A stretch of DNA of 46,694 bases, taken from contig JANNOI010000025.1 in assembly GCA_031398975.1 (NCBI GenBank), positions 1 through 46,694 on the forward strand, in the 5' to 3' direction. This document shows, piece after piece, positions 35,395-44,676 of the stretch. Position numbers and translations under genes: made by a program. Below the pieces are notes generated by a model. That model did no database searches, had not been told where the DNA came from, and saw nothing but the letters and a program-made list of their open reading frames with translations. Each line of letters begins with the position of its first letter. Within the stretch, counting starts at the first letter, position 1. The DNA comes from JAKFWI01 sp031398975. GTDB taxonomy: Bacteria > Pseudomonadota > Alphaproteobacteria > Caulobacterales > Aquidulcibacteraceae.

Positions 35395-36819
35395 TCAATC
35401 GCCGGCGCCGAGGCGGGCGAGGTCTTCCCGGGCGGCCTCAAAGCCCTGCTCGCTCGCCTTGCGGTAGAGGGCGATGGCCTCCTGGCGGTCCCCCGGCACG
35501 CCTTCGCCGCGCTCATAGAGGCCGCCCAGCAGAGCCGATGCGTTGCCGTCCCCCATCGCGGAAGCGCGGGTCAGGTGGTCGAGCGCGACGGCGTAATCGC
35601 GATCCACCCCGAACCCGTTCAGATACATCCACCCGACCGCGCGCACGCCCACGGCGGAGCCCTCCGCGGCGAGCTTGCGGTACCAGACCAGCGCGGCGTT
35701 GTAATCGCGCGCCACGCCGCGCCCGTGCTCGTACATCCACGCCAGGTTGAACTGGGCGTCCTGGTGGCCCTGATCGGCGGCCTGGCCCAGAAAAAGCAGG
35801 GCGCGCGCATTATCTTCGGGCAGTCCGTTGGAGGCGTTCAGATGGTCGGCGCCCAGCGCGAATTGCGCGCGCGCGTCTCCGGCTTCGGCGGCGCGCAGGA
35901 TCAGCGCATTGCCCTTGGCGACGTCCCGCTTGAAGCCGGCCGCGCCCTGGCGGTGGTAGAGGCCCAGCATGTAGCGCGCCAGCGCGTCGCCCTGGCCGGC
36001 GGCGGCCTCGCACCATTGGCGCGCGGCGCGCGCGTCCCCCGCCACGCCCTCGTTGGCGTCATAGCCCAGGCATAACAGCGCCTGGCCGCGCCGGTCCCCG
36101 GCCTTGGCCTCGGCCTCGATTTTCTCGATCGTGGTGCGCTCAAGCGCCAGCCGGATCAGGCCCTGCGGCGGCAGGGACGCGTATTCCTGCGCCGTCATGC
36201 CGTAATCGGGCGCGCCGGGCTCGTCCGTGGAAGCTTTGTTCTGCTCGTTCTGCTCGTTCTCCGCATTCTCCGCGGGTGACGGGGCGGGCGACGTCGCTTG
36301 CGGCCCCGGCTCGACCGTCCGCATGACCGCCGCGACCCCGAGGCCGGTGAGCGCCGCAATCGCGATGATCGCCAGCGCCCGCCATCGTCTGGGGGCCTTT
36401 CGCGGCGCGGGGTCAGCGCGCGCGCCCGCGCCCGGCCCCGCCAGCGCCTGCACCGCCGCGACCACCTGCTCGAACTCCCCGCCGCCCTCGCGCGGCCAGC
36501 CGCTCAGATCGGCGATCCGGGCCTCGCGGAACCCAAGCGGGGGGGTCACGTCGTCCAGGCGCACGGGCACGAGCATGACGCGCTCCAGGCCCTTGCGGGC
36601 TTCGTCCTGCACCCAGGGGCGGCCGGTGGAGTTCTGGCTCCAGACGACCACGACCGCCTTGCACGTCTCAAGCGCCTGCTCGATCTCGGCGGAATATTCC
36701 TGGCCGGGCAGCAGGGCGCGGTCCCACCAGAGCGTGAAGCCGCGGGCCTCAAGCGCCTGTGCGATCGCCTGCACGCGGGCGCGATCCTCCCGGGAGTAAG
36801 ACACGAACACGTCCGGCAT
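35395..36819 (-). CDS. TIR domain - TM - Sel1 repeat protein
   Basis: 474 residues. Residues 1-125 form a TIR domain (MPDVFVSYSREDRARVQAIA opening, WWDRALLPGQEYSAEIEQAL, VVVVWSQNS, then WVQDEARKGLE). Glu73 in WVQDE sits where catalytic TIR NADases have their essential Glu. A basic patch (RKAPRRWR) precedes one TM helix (about 147-166), giving cytosolic TIR and periplasmic C-terminus. After an acidic/Asn linker, about six to seven Sel1-like repeats (about 245-470, for example DAQFNLAWMYEHGRGVARDY) follow. Such proteins may sense an envelope partner and signal or deplete NAD+ inside. Divergent from prfC. Confidence 0.85.
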   Translation of the reverse strand: MPDVFVSYSREDRARVQAIAQALEARGFTLWWDRALLPGQEYSAEIEQALETCKAVVVVWSQNSTGRPWVQDEARKGLERVMLVPVRLDDVTPPLGFREARIADLSGWPREGGGEFEQVVAAVQALAGPGAGARADPAPRKAPRRWRALAIIAIAALTGLGVAAVMRTVEPGPQATSPAPSPAENAENEQNEQNKASTDEPGAPDYGMTAQEYASLPPQGLIRLALERTTIEKIEAEAKAGDRRGQALLCLGYDANEGVAGDARAARQWCEAAAGQGDALARYMLGLYHRQGAAGFKRDVAKGNALILRAAEAGDARAQFALGADHLNASNGLPEDNARALLFLGQAADQGHQDAQFNLAWMYEHGRGVARDYNAALVWYRKLAAEGSAVGVRAVGWMYLNGFGVDRDYAVALDHLTRASAMGDGNASALLGGLYERGEGVPGDRQEAIALYRKASEQGFEAAREDLARLGAGD

Positions 36820-36997
36820 GCCGCTGCTCCCCGCCCCCGCCGCCGGATCCAGGGATCGCCGCCGTCCCGATCCGCACGTCGCGGCAAGCGTTAACCCCCA
36901 CGCGGCGGCGAGTCGAGACGAGGCGGGGGGCTCCCGCGCCTCAAGGCTTGCCGGCGCGCCGCGGGGGGCCTAAAGCCGCCTCTTTCCTGGTTTGCCC

Positions 36998-38602
<1,605 letters not shown>

Positions 38603-39025
38603 GTGCGGCTGGTGCTCGACACCAATGTCTTGGTCGCTGCGTTGCGGAGCCCGTCGGGGGCCTCTGCCCGGCTGATTGAGGCGATGTTGCAGAACCGCTT
38701 CGTGATGGTCGCGAACGCCGCGCTCTTTATAGAGTATGAAAGCGTCTTGACCCGCCCTGAGCATCTCCTACCCGCCGGCCGAAGCGCATCGCAAATTGTC
38801 GCCGCGCTGGATGAGATCGCGTCGAAAGTCGATCGCGCGGAAAGGCGCTTTTCCTGGCGGCCACAAATGCGCGACGCCGATGACGAGATGGTGCTGGAGG
38901 CGGCGGTGAACGGCCGCGCCGATGCGATTATCACGTTTGAAACGCGGACCTTTAAGGCCGCCGCTGCTCGATTTGGCGTGTCGATAATGACCCCGAGGGA
39001 GATTTGGGTTAGGTTGAGGCCATGA
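38603..39025 (+). CDS. PIN-domain toxin-like nuclease (COG1569 type)
   Basis: 140 residues. PIN acids: LVLDTNVLVAAL (first Asp), EYESVLTRPEH (Glu), RDADDEMVLEAA (Asp) and a fourth position near ADAIITFETRTF. PIN proteins of this type cleave RNA and act as VapC-like toxins. GTG start directly abuts the prfC stop. The downstream RHH gene overlaps it (ATGA), so toxin comes before antitoxin, the reverse of the classic order. Co-translation with prfC is possible. Confidence 0.88.
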   Translation: MRLVLDTNVLVAALRSPSGASARLIEAMLQNRFVMVANAALFIEYESVLTRPEHLLPAGRSASQIVAALDEIASKVDRAERRFSWRPQMRDADDEMVLEAAVNGRADAIITFETRTFKAAAARFGVSIMTPREIWVRLRP

Positions 39026-39273
39026 GTGCGGTTCTGACGATCGAATTGCCGGAGAATGTGTCCCGCGCGCTGTCCCTTCTGGCGCGCCGGGATGGGCTTA
39101 CGCCGTCTGAATACATCGTGCGCGCGGCCACCGAAATGGTGGAAGCCAATTCCGCCGACGCGGCCTATTTTGCAGAGCGCGCAGCGCGGGCCGTTGCTGG
39201 CCCGGCGTCAGACGTCTTCGGCCCGGCCCGCGCCGGGGGAGAGGCGCCCCGCCCCGGCGACGAAGCGGATTGA
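39022..39273 (+). CDS. Ribbon-helix-helix antitoxin
   Basis: 83 residues. The N-terminal beta-strand and helices (VLTIELPENVSRALSLLARR, then DGLTPSEYIVRAATEMVEAN) fit an Arc/CopG-type ribbon-helix-helix DNA-binding fold; the C-terminal tail (about 45-83) is disordered and would wrap the PIN toxin. Starts by overlapping the toxin stop. Its last part is opposite a truncated VapC remnant. Confidence 0.8.
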   Translation: MSAVLTIELPENVSRALSLLARRDGLTPSEYIVRAATEMVEANSADAAYFAERAARAVAGPASDVFGPARAGGEAPRPGDEAD

Positions 39274-39381
39274 AACCAACCTAACCCCCTTCTGCTCTTG
39301 CAAAAAGCGAAGCAAAGGCTCGCTCCATCCGTCTAGAGGAAAAAGCGGGAGAACGGCGCTCGTATCGAAATAAAGTTTCAT
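39208..39381 (-). pseudogene. Truncated VapC (PIN) toxin remnant
   Basis: 57 codons from an ATG at 39381 that overlaps the antitoxin stop (ATGA). The first residues (MKLYFDTSAVLPLFPLDGWS) are a PIN start with the first catalytic Asp. After about 30 residues the reading frame loses PIN character and runs antisense through the end of the RHH gene to a stop at 39208-39210. The remaining ~100 residues of a PIN toxin are missing, so this toxin is probably dead. Only 39274-39381 lies outside the RHH gene. Confidence 0.65.
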
Positions 39382-39617
39382 TCTCCGTCACGGATCGCGC
39401 GCACCAGATCGGCGGCGTTGGACGAAGAGGCGCTTGCGGGCTGCACGAGGTGCGTGCGTAACCAAGCCACGTCGATTTGGGTCTCCAGGCGTGTTTTGGC
39501 CACCAGCTCGGCCACTTCCAGGCCGTCCCGCAGCAGGGTTACAGGCTCCCCGCGAAGCGCTTCTTCGATCAGTTTCGGAAGCTGCGTCTCAGCTTGCGCG
39601 ATGGAATACGCCGCCAT
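39378..39617 (-). CDS. Phd/YefM-type antitoxin, orphaned
   Basis: 79 residues. MAAYSIAQAETQLPKLIEEA and GEPVTLLRDGLEVAELVAK are typical of the prevent-host-death family (DNA-binding N-terminus, disordered C-terminus). ATG with ggag 6 nt upstream. The matching VapC toxin begins right after its stop but is truncated, leaving an orphan antitoxin. It faces the RHH/PIN pair. Confidence 0.85.
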   Translation of the reverse strand: MAAYSIAQAETQLPKLIEEALRGEPVTLLRDGLEVAELVAKTRLETQIDVAWLRTHLVQPASASSSNAADLVRAIRDGE

Positions 39618-39623
39618 TGAAAT

Positions 39624-39641
39624 CTCCGATCTACTCCGATC
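39624..39641. promoter_or_regulatory. Direct repeats upstream of the Phd antitoxin (candidate operator)
   Basis: ctccgatc occurs at 39624-39631 and 39634-39641, i.e. one helical turn apart, just before the antitoxin start on the minus strand. Spacing suits cooperative antitoxin binding. Confidence 0.4.
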
Positions 39642-39664
39642 GTATCATGGCGGATTGAAGCGAT

Positions 39665-40264
39665 CTAACCCCCCGCCACGACCGGCCATAGCGAGGCGAC
39701 CAGCAGCAGCGCCATGGTGATGTTGAACGCGCGGGCCCGGCCGGGGTCGCGCAGCACGCCGCGCAGCGCCGTCCCGAACGCCACCCAGGAGCCGATGGCC
39801 GGCAGGTTCATCAGGCCGAACACCCCCGCCACGATCAGCACCGAGGTGAAATAATCGCTCGCCACCGCATAGGCCGCGATCGCCGTCACCGCGATAATCC
39901 AGGCCTTCGGGTTCACCCACTGGAACATGACAGCGCCCAGGAACGTCATCGGCGCGCCACCGGACGCGCCTTCCTGCACCGGGCCTGCGGTCGCGATCCG
40001 CCAGGCGAGCCAGAGCATGTACAGCGAGCCCACGACGCGCAGCACAAGGTGCAGCGCCGGGTACGCCTCGAACACCGCACCGAGGCCCAGGCCCACCAGC
40101 ACCATCATGACGGTGAACCCGATCGCCACCCCGGCCATATGCGGCAGCGTCCGGCGGAACCCGAAATGCACGCCCGACGCCATCAGCATCAGATTGTTGG
40201 GGCCCGGGCTCATGGAGGACACGACCGCAAACATCGCCAACGCGGTCAGCCTCTCAATGCTCAT
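39665..40264 (-). CDS. LysE family amino-acid exporter
   Basis: 199 residues, about six TM helices. The LysE/RhtB opening SSMSPGPNNLMLMASGVHFG and the internal FQWVNPKAWIIAVTAI block are diagnostic. An inner-membrane exporter of amino acids or related compounds; the exact substrate is not predictable. It lies between the Phd antitoxin and the GmrSD-like gene on the minus strand, 75 nt after the latter ends. Confidence 0.9.
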   Translation of the reverse strand: MSIERLTALAMFAVVSSMSPGPNNLMLMASGVHFGFRRTLPHMAGVAIGFTVMMVLVGLGLGAVFEAYPALHLVLRVVGSLYMLWLAWRIATAGPVQEGASGGAPMTFLGAVMFQWVNPKAWIIAVTAIAAYAVASDYFTSVLIVAGVFGLMNLPAIGSWVAFGTALRGVLRDPGRARAFNITMALLLVASLWPVVAGG

Positions 40265-40339
40265 TGCACGCCCTTTTTCCAGGCGGGCTTTAGGCGGGGG
40301 GCGGGGGGCTCCGCAAGGCGTTTCGTTCTGCGAGGCTTT

Positions 40340-42199
40340 TCAGCGCACCGCAGCCGCCTTGGGCCGGATGCCGAGCGCGGTTTCCGCGAGGATGGACAAG
40401 CGCTCCGTGCGCTCGCGAACGGCCGCGGGCGTCCAGGCGGGGTAGCGCGCGACCTCGTGGGCGGAGCGGTAGACGGGATCGAGCTTGCGGTAGGCTTCGC
40501 GCTTTTCCTCAAAGCTCAGATTGCCGAGGCGCCCGTCCTCGTCCTTCGGCAGGAGACAGAAATTGCCCAGCCGGTTCTTGCAATCCTCGCGCACGTCCTC
40601 GTCGGGGAAGGCCGCGAGCCAGCGCTCGCCCCCATGGTCGCGCGGGAGCACGTGCTCCACGCTCGCCCCGTCCGTCACCCGCTTGGGCAGCGCATCGCCC
40701 CAGGACAGCGTTTCTAGCCAGCGCACGATCGGCCCGTGGAAATCGTCCTGGGGCATGGCCGCGCTCAATGCGCCGCGGGCGCGCGCCAGGCGGGCCTTGG
40801 AGAAGCGCAAGGGGCCGTGGGCGCCGGGGGTGAGCCGGAACGGATCGCCGCCCGCCTCCAACTCGCGGATCGCCAGGTGCAGCGCCCGGCAGCGGCTTTC
40901 CGCGCGCATCGACCAGCCCAGCAGGTGCATGATGTAGCAGGCGCGCTGCAGCTTCATCAGCTCCTGGGCGAGACGTTTCGGATTGGCGCCCCAGCGTTGG
41001 GCCACGCTGATCGCGGCCCCGTGCCATTCGCGCCACGGCAGGAAAGACATCATGCGCATCGCGATGTCGGCGCCGGAAAGGGTAGGCAGCTTGGCGCGCT
41101 CATGGGCGATCACCTGCTCGAACGCGGCGCGCTGGGCGGGCAGGCTTTCGCGCACCCAACGCTCGGCGCGCGCCACCCCGTCCGGCCCGTCGAAGGCCTC
41201 CATCAGGGCCAGCCCGAAATCGGCGCCGCGCGGTTCGCCGAACTGGATGAAATCCACCGCCCGCAGGAAGTCCTCGAAGCGGGAGCCGAGGCGGGTCTTG
41301 GTCTGGTCCCAGGCGTCGGACACGGCGTTGGCGCGCACCAGGCTCACCGCGCCCACCACGGCCAGCACATGGCCCTTGATCACGTCCCCCTGCTGCAGGC
41401 TGCGCCCGCGCGTATTGACCGCCTGATAGGCGATCTCGGCCATCTTGCGCTCCTTGATGAAGGTCACCGAGACGAACACGTTGGCGCGCAGATAGGCCAC
41501 GAAAGCGCGCTTTTTCGCCCCGCTCCAGCCCGCGGTGGCGGAGACGAAGAATTGCGCGGCCTGGAACATCAGCCGGTCGGCCTGGGAGGCGGCGGCGGAC
41601 TTGGCGTTGAACACCGTGCCGTGAAGGAAGCCGGTTATGCGCGACAGCGCCCGCCCGGGGGTGGCCACCACGAGCCGCGCGGTGCGCGCCTCGTCGGGCA
41701 GGCGCAACAACTCCAGCAGCTCGAACCAATTCTCGATCTGGTCCTCGGAGAAATGGTCCCGCAGCGCGCTCAAAAGGATCGAGAGCGTCGTGAAGCGCTG
41801 CTGGCCGTCATAGATGAGATAGGAATTGGGCTTCTGGCGCGGGGTAAGCACCATCGGGCCGAGGTAATAGTGCTTGGGCGGAGGGCTTCGCGGGCCGGGA
41901 CCCGGGCCCAAGGCGGAGGCTTCGAGCGCAGAAGCCTCGATCGCGGCGGGCTCCTCTGCCTCCCCCTCGTCGGGCTCGAACTCGGCCTCGCTTTCCTCGA
42001 CGTCGCCGCCGGGGCCATCCTCCTCGACCGCGGGCGGGTCGGGGTTGAAGCCGGCCTGCGAGAAGGCGGTCTCCAGATCGTCCAGCAGCGCGCCCCATTC
42101 CCGGGCGGTCCATTGATAATCGCGCTGCACGCGCGCCGGCTCGAACTCGCCCCGCAGGAACAGGGCTTCCAGATTAAGCGCCTCGCACGCAATCGTCAC
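40340..42199 (-). CDS. GmrSD-like DUF262/DUF1524 nuclease
   Basis: 619 residues, GTG start. The DUF262 (GmrS-type) N-terminus has QRDYQW (25-30) and, after a long acidic/Pro insert (about 53-108), IYDGQQRFTTLSILLSA (129-145), the ParB-like nucleotide-binding motif. The C-terminal DUF1524 HNH-like part has VEHVLPRD (His516), NRLGNFCLLP (Asn542) and LGNLSFEEKREAYRKL. GmrSD enzymes are type IV restriction systems that cut modified phage DNA, and related DUF262/DUF1524 proteins occur in other anti-phage systems. This copy is single-chain with no partner gene beside it. Confidence 0.85.
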   Translation of the reverse strand: MTIACEALNLEALFLRGEFEPARVQRDYQWTAREWGALLDDLETAFSQAGFNPDPPAVEEDGPGGDVEESEAEFEPDEGEAEEPAAIEASALEASALGPGPGPRSPPPKHYYLGPMVLTPRQKPNSYLIYDGQQRFTTLSILLSALRDHFSEDQIENWFELLELLRLPDEARTARLVVATPGRALSRITGFLHGTVFNAKSAAASQADRLMFQAAQFFVSATAGWSGAKKRAFVAYLRANVFVSVTFIKERKMAEIAYQAVNTRGRSLQQGDVIKGHVLAVVGAVSLVRANAVSDAWDQTKTRLGSRFEDFLRAVDFIQFGEPRGADFGLALMEAFDGPDGVARAERWVRESLPAQRAAFEQVIAHERAKLPTLSGADIAMRMMSFLPWREWHGAAISVAQRWGANPKRLAQELMKLQRACYIMHLLGWSMRAESRCRALHLAIRELEAGGDPFRLTPGAHGPLRFSKARLARARGALSAAMPQDDFHGPIVRWLETLSWGDALPKRVTDGASVEHVLPRDHGGERWLAAFPDEDVREDCKNRLGNFCLLPKDEDGRLGNLSFEEKREAYRKLDPVYRSAHEVARYPAWTPAAVRERTERLSILAETALGIRPKAAAVR

Positions 42200-42368
42200 G
42201 GCGGCGCCCCCAATCAGCGCGAGAGGGCACTATGCGCGCGTCGGCGTGCGGGGCAAGGATGGGGCGCACCCCGGGCGGGGGTCTTCCTCAGGCGCGTGCT
42301 CGCCTTTGTCACATCCCGCTCGCACACGGCCTGTATGTACCCCTCACGCGTCCCTTCCGGAGCCTTCC

Positions 42369-43418
42369 ATGCGTGCTGTCCTGGCTGCCCTTTTGGCCCT
42401 GTTCGTCGCTGCGCCCGCGCCCGCGGCGGCCTGGGGGGCGTCGGGGCATGAATGGGTGAGCGGCCTGGCGATGGAGCATCTGCCCGCCGAGATCCCCGCC
42501 TTCCTGCGCACCAAGGCCGCCATCGCCGACATCGAGCTTCTGTCCCGCGAGCCCGACCGCTGGCGCGGCGCGGGCCGCACCCACGACGCCGAGCGCGATC
42601 CCGGCCATTATATCGATCTCGACGACGCCGGCCTCGTCTTCGGCGTGACCCCGCTGGCCGATCTGCCCGAGACCCGCGCTGATTACGATACGGGCCTGCG
42701 CGTCAAGGGCTATGAGCAATACCGCGCCGGCTATCTGCCCTATTCCATCGTCGACGGCTGGCAGCAGCTCGTGAAGGATTTCGGCTATTGGCGCGTCAAC
42801 CGCGTGGGCGAGCGCAGCGCCAAAACGAGCGCCGACCGCGCCTGGTTCAAGGCGGACCGGAAGCTGCGCGAGCGGCTGATCCTGCGCGATCTCGGCGTGT
42901 GGAGCCATTATGTCGGGGACGCCTCCCAGCCCCACCACACCAGCCTGCACTTCGATGGTTGGGGCAATTATCCGAACCCCAAGAATTATTTCACCGGCAA
43001 GGGCTTCCACAGCCGCTTCGAGGGCGCGTTCGTGAAGGCCAATCTTTCGCGCGCGCAGGTCGCGGCCCTCATGGTCCCCTACAAGGCATGCGACTGCCCG
43101 ATCTGGGTGCGCACCAAAACCTATCTCGCCGCCAGCCATGCCGAGCTCGAGCCGCTGTTCGCGCTTGAGGCGCAAGGCGCGTTCCCCGCGCCCGTGCAGA
43201 ACCCCGATCTCACCTATCAGCGCTCCGCCCCCGCGGACGGGCCCGGCGCCCAATTCGCGCTCGCGCGCCTGGCCGCCAGCGCCAATATGCTGCGCGACAT
43301 GATCCTCGACGCTTGGCGCGCGAGCGACGCCATCTCCGTGGGCTATCCCGCCGTGCCCGTCGCCGACGTGGAGAGCGGCAAGATCGTTCCCGCCCGCACC
43401 CTCTACGGGGTCGATTGA
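42369..43418 (+). CDS. S1/P1-type zinc nuclease
   Basis: 349 residues. A signal peptide ends in AAA before the mature N-terminus WGASGHEWV, in which the first Trp and the His coordinate zinc as in S1/P1 nucleases. More metal ligands are in HYIDLDD, DLGVWSHYVGDASQPHHTSL and FHSRFEG. The enzyme should be periplasmic or secreted and degrade single-stranded nucleic acids. Two Cys in KACDCP may be structural. The ATG at 42369 is 7 nt after ggag; earlier in-frame starts would place residues in front of the leader. Divergent from the GmrSD-like gene. Confidence 0.85.
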   Translation: MRAVLAALLALFVAAPAPAAAWGASGHEWVSGLAMEHLPAEIPAFLRTKAAIADIELLSREPDRWRGAGRTHDAERDPGHYIDLDDAGLVFGVTPLADLPETRADYDTGLRVKGYEQYRAGYLPYSIVDGWQQLVKDFGYWRVNRVGERSAKTSADRAWFKADRKLRERLILRDLGVWSHYVGDASQPHHTSLHFDGWGNYPNPKNYFTGKGFHSRFEGAFVKANLSRAQVAALMVPYKACDCPIWVRTKTYLAASHAELEPLFALEAQGAFPAPVQNPDLTYQRSAPADGPGAQFALARLAASANMLRDMILDAWRASDAISVGYPAVPVADVESGKIVPARTLYGVD

Positions 43419-43473
43419 GGCTTGCGGCGGGCGCGCCTGCGGGCGCAAGGAACCCGCTGCACAGGCGGGCGGC

Positions 43474-44661
43474 ATGAGCGCGGGCGCGGAGCGTTTTGAC
43501 GTCATCGTGATCGGGGCGGGCGCGGCGGGGCTGATGGCGGCCGCGATCGCGGGAAGCCGCGGGCGGCGCGTCGTGGTGCTGGAGCACACCGCGGGCGTGG
43601 GCGCAAAAATCCTGATCTCGGGCGGGGGGCGGTGCAATTTCACCAATCGCTACGCCGCGCCCGCGCATTTCCTGTCGCAGAACCCCGCCTTCGCCCGCTC
43701 CGCGCTCGCGCGGTACACGCCTGCCGATTTCATCGCCCTGGTCGAACGCCATGGCGTCGCCCATTACGAAAAGACGCTCGGCCAGCTGTTTTGCGAGGGC
43801 GCGGGCGCGGCGCGGAAGATCGTGGCGCTGCTGATGGCGGAGGCGGGGGCGCAGGGCGTGGCGGTGCGCACCGCCTGCGCGGTCCGGGCGGTGACGCACG
43901 GCGCGGGCTTCCGGGTGGATACCGATCTCGGCGTGTTCGCGGCTCCCGCGCTGATCGTGGCCACGGGCGGGCTTTCCATCCCCAAGCTCGGCGCGAGCGA
44001 TTTCGCTTTCCGGCTGGCCGGCCAGTTCGGGGTGCCCGTGATCGCGCCGCGTCCGGGCCTCGTGCCGCTGACGCTGGCGGGGCAGGATCTGGCGGCCTCA
44101 GGCGGGCTGAGCGGGGTGGCGGCGGCGGTGGAGGCGCGGGCGGGCGCGGCTGCGTTCCGCGAGGCGGCCCTGTTCACCCATCGCGGGCTATCCGGCCCCG
44201 CGATCCTGCAGATCTCCTCCTATTGGCGCGAGGGCGATCCGATCGCCCTCGATTTCGCGCCGGACGAGGACGAGGATTTCCTGATCCGCGCCAAGCGCGT
44301 CCGCCCCGGCCAGAGCCTCGCCGCCGCGCTGGCGGCGCATACCCCGGCAAGGCTCGCGCACCTCCTGGCGGGGGCCCAGGCCGCGGCCGCCCTGCGGGAC
44401 CTGAAGGACGCCGCGCTGCGCGAGGCCGCGCGCCGGGCCAAGGCCTGGAGCCTTATCCCCGCCGGAACGGAGGGCTACGCCAAGGCGGAGGTCACATTGG
44501 GCGGAATCGACACCAGAGCCCTCGACCAGAAGACGATGGCTGTGCGCGCCATCCCCGGCCTCTACTTCATCGGCGAGGCGGTGGACGTCACCGGTTGGCT
44601 CGGCGGGTACAATTTCCAATGGGCCTGGGCCAGCGGCTACAGCGCCGGCGTCGCCGCTTGA
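43474..44661 (+). CDS. BaiN/YhiN-type (HI0933) FAD-dependent oxidoreductase
   Basis: 395 residues. FAD dinucleotide motif VIGAGAAGLMAA (about 12-23), the family's GAKILISGGGRCNFTN block, THRGLSGPAILQ in the middle, and the C-terminal GLYFIGEAVDVTGWLGGYNF, QWAWASGYSAG. Cytosolic flavoprotein of the HI0933 family; some members reduce enoyl-type substrates but the substrate is unknown here. ATG at 43474. Confidence 0.93.
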   Translation: MSAGAERFDVIVIGAGAAGLMAAAIAGSRGRRVVVLEHTAGVGAKILISGGGRCNFTNRYAAPAHFLSQNPAFARSALARYTPADFIALVERHGVAHYEKTLGQLFCEGAGAARKIVALLMAEAGAQGVAVRTACAVRAVTHGAGFRVDTDLGVFAAPALIVATGGLSIPKLGASDFAFRLAGQFGVPVIAPRPGLVPLTLAGQDLAASGGLSGVAAAVEARAGAAAFREAALFTHRGLSGPAILQISSYWREGDPIALDFAPDEDEDFLIRAKRVRPGQSLAAALAAHTPARLAHLLAGAQAAAALRDLKDAALREAARRAKAWSLIPAGTEGYAKAEVTLGGIDTRALDQKTMAVRAIPGLYFIGEAVDVTGWLGGYNFQWAWASGYSAGVAA

Positions 44662-44676
44662 GCCCGCCCCGGTCCC

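Noticed and set aside
40736..42451. 571-codon plus-strand frame opposite the GmrSD-like gene
   Set aside because: The minus strand carries intact DUF262 and DUF1524 motifs; the plus translation is His/Arg/Gly-rich without a domain.
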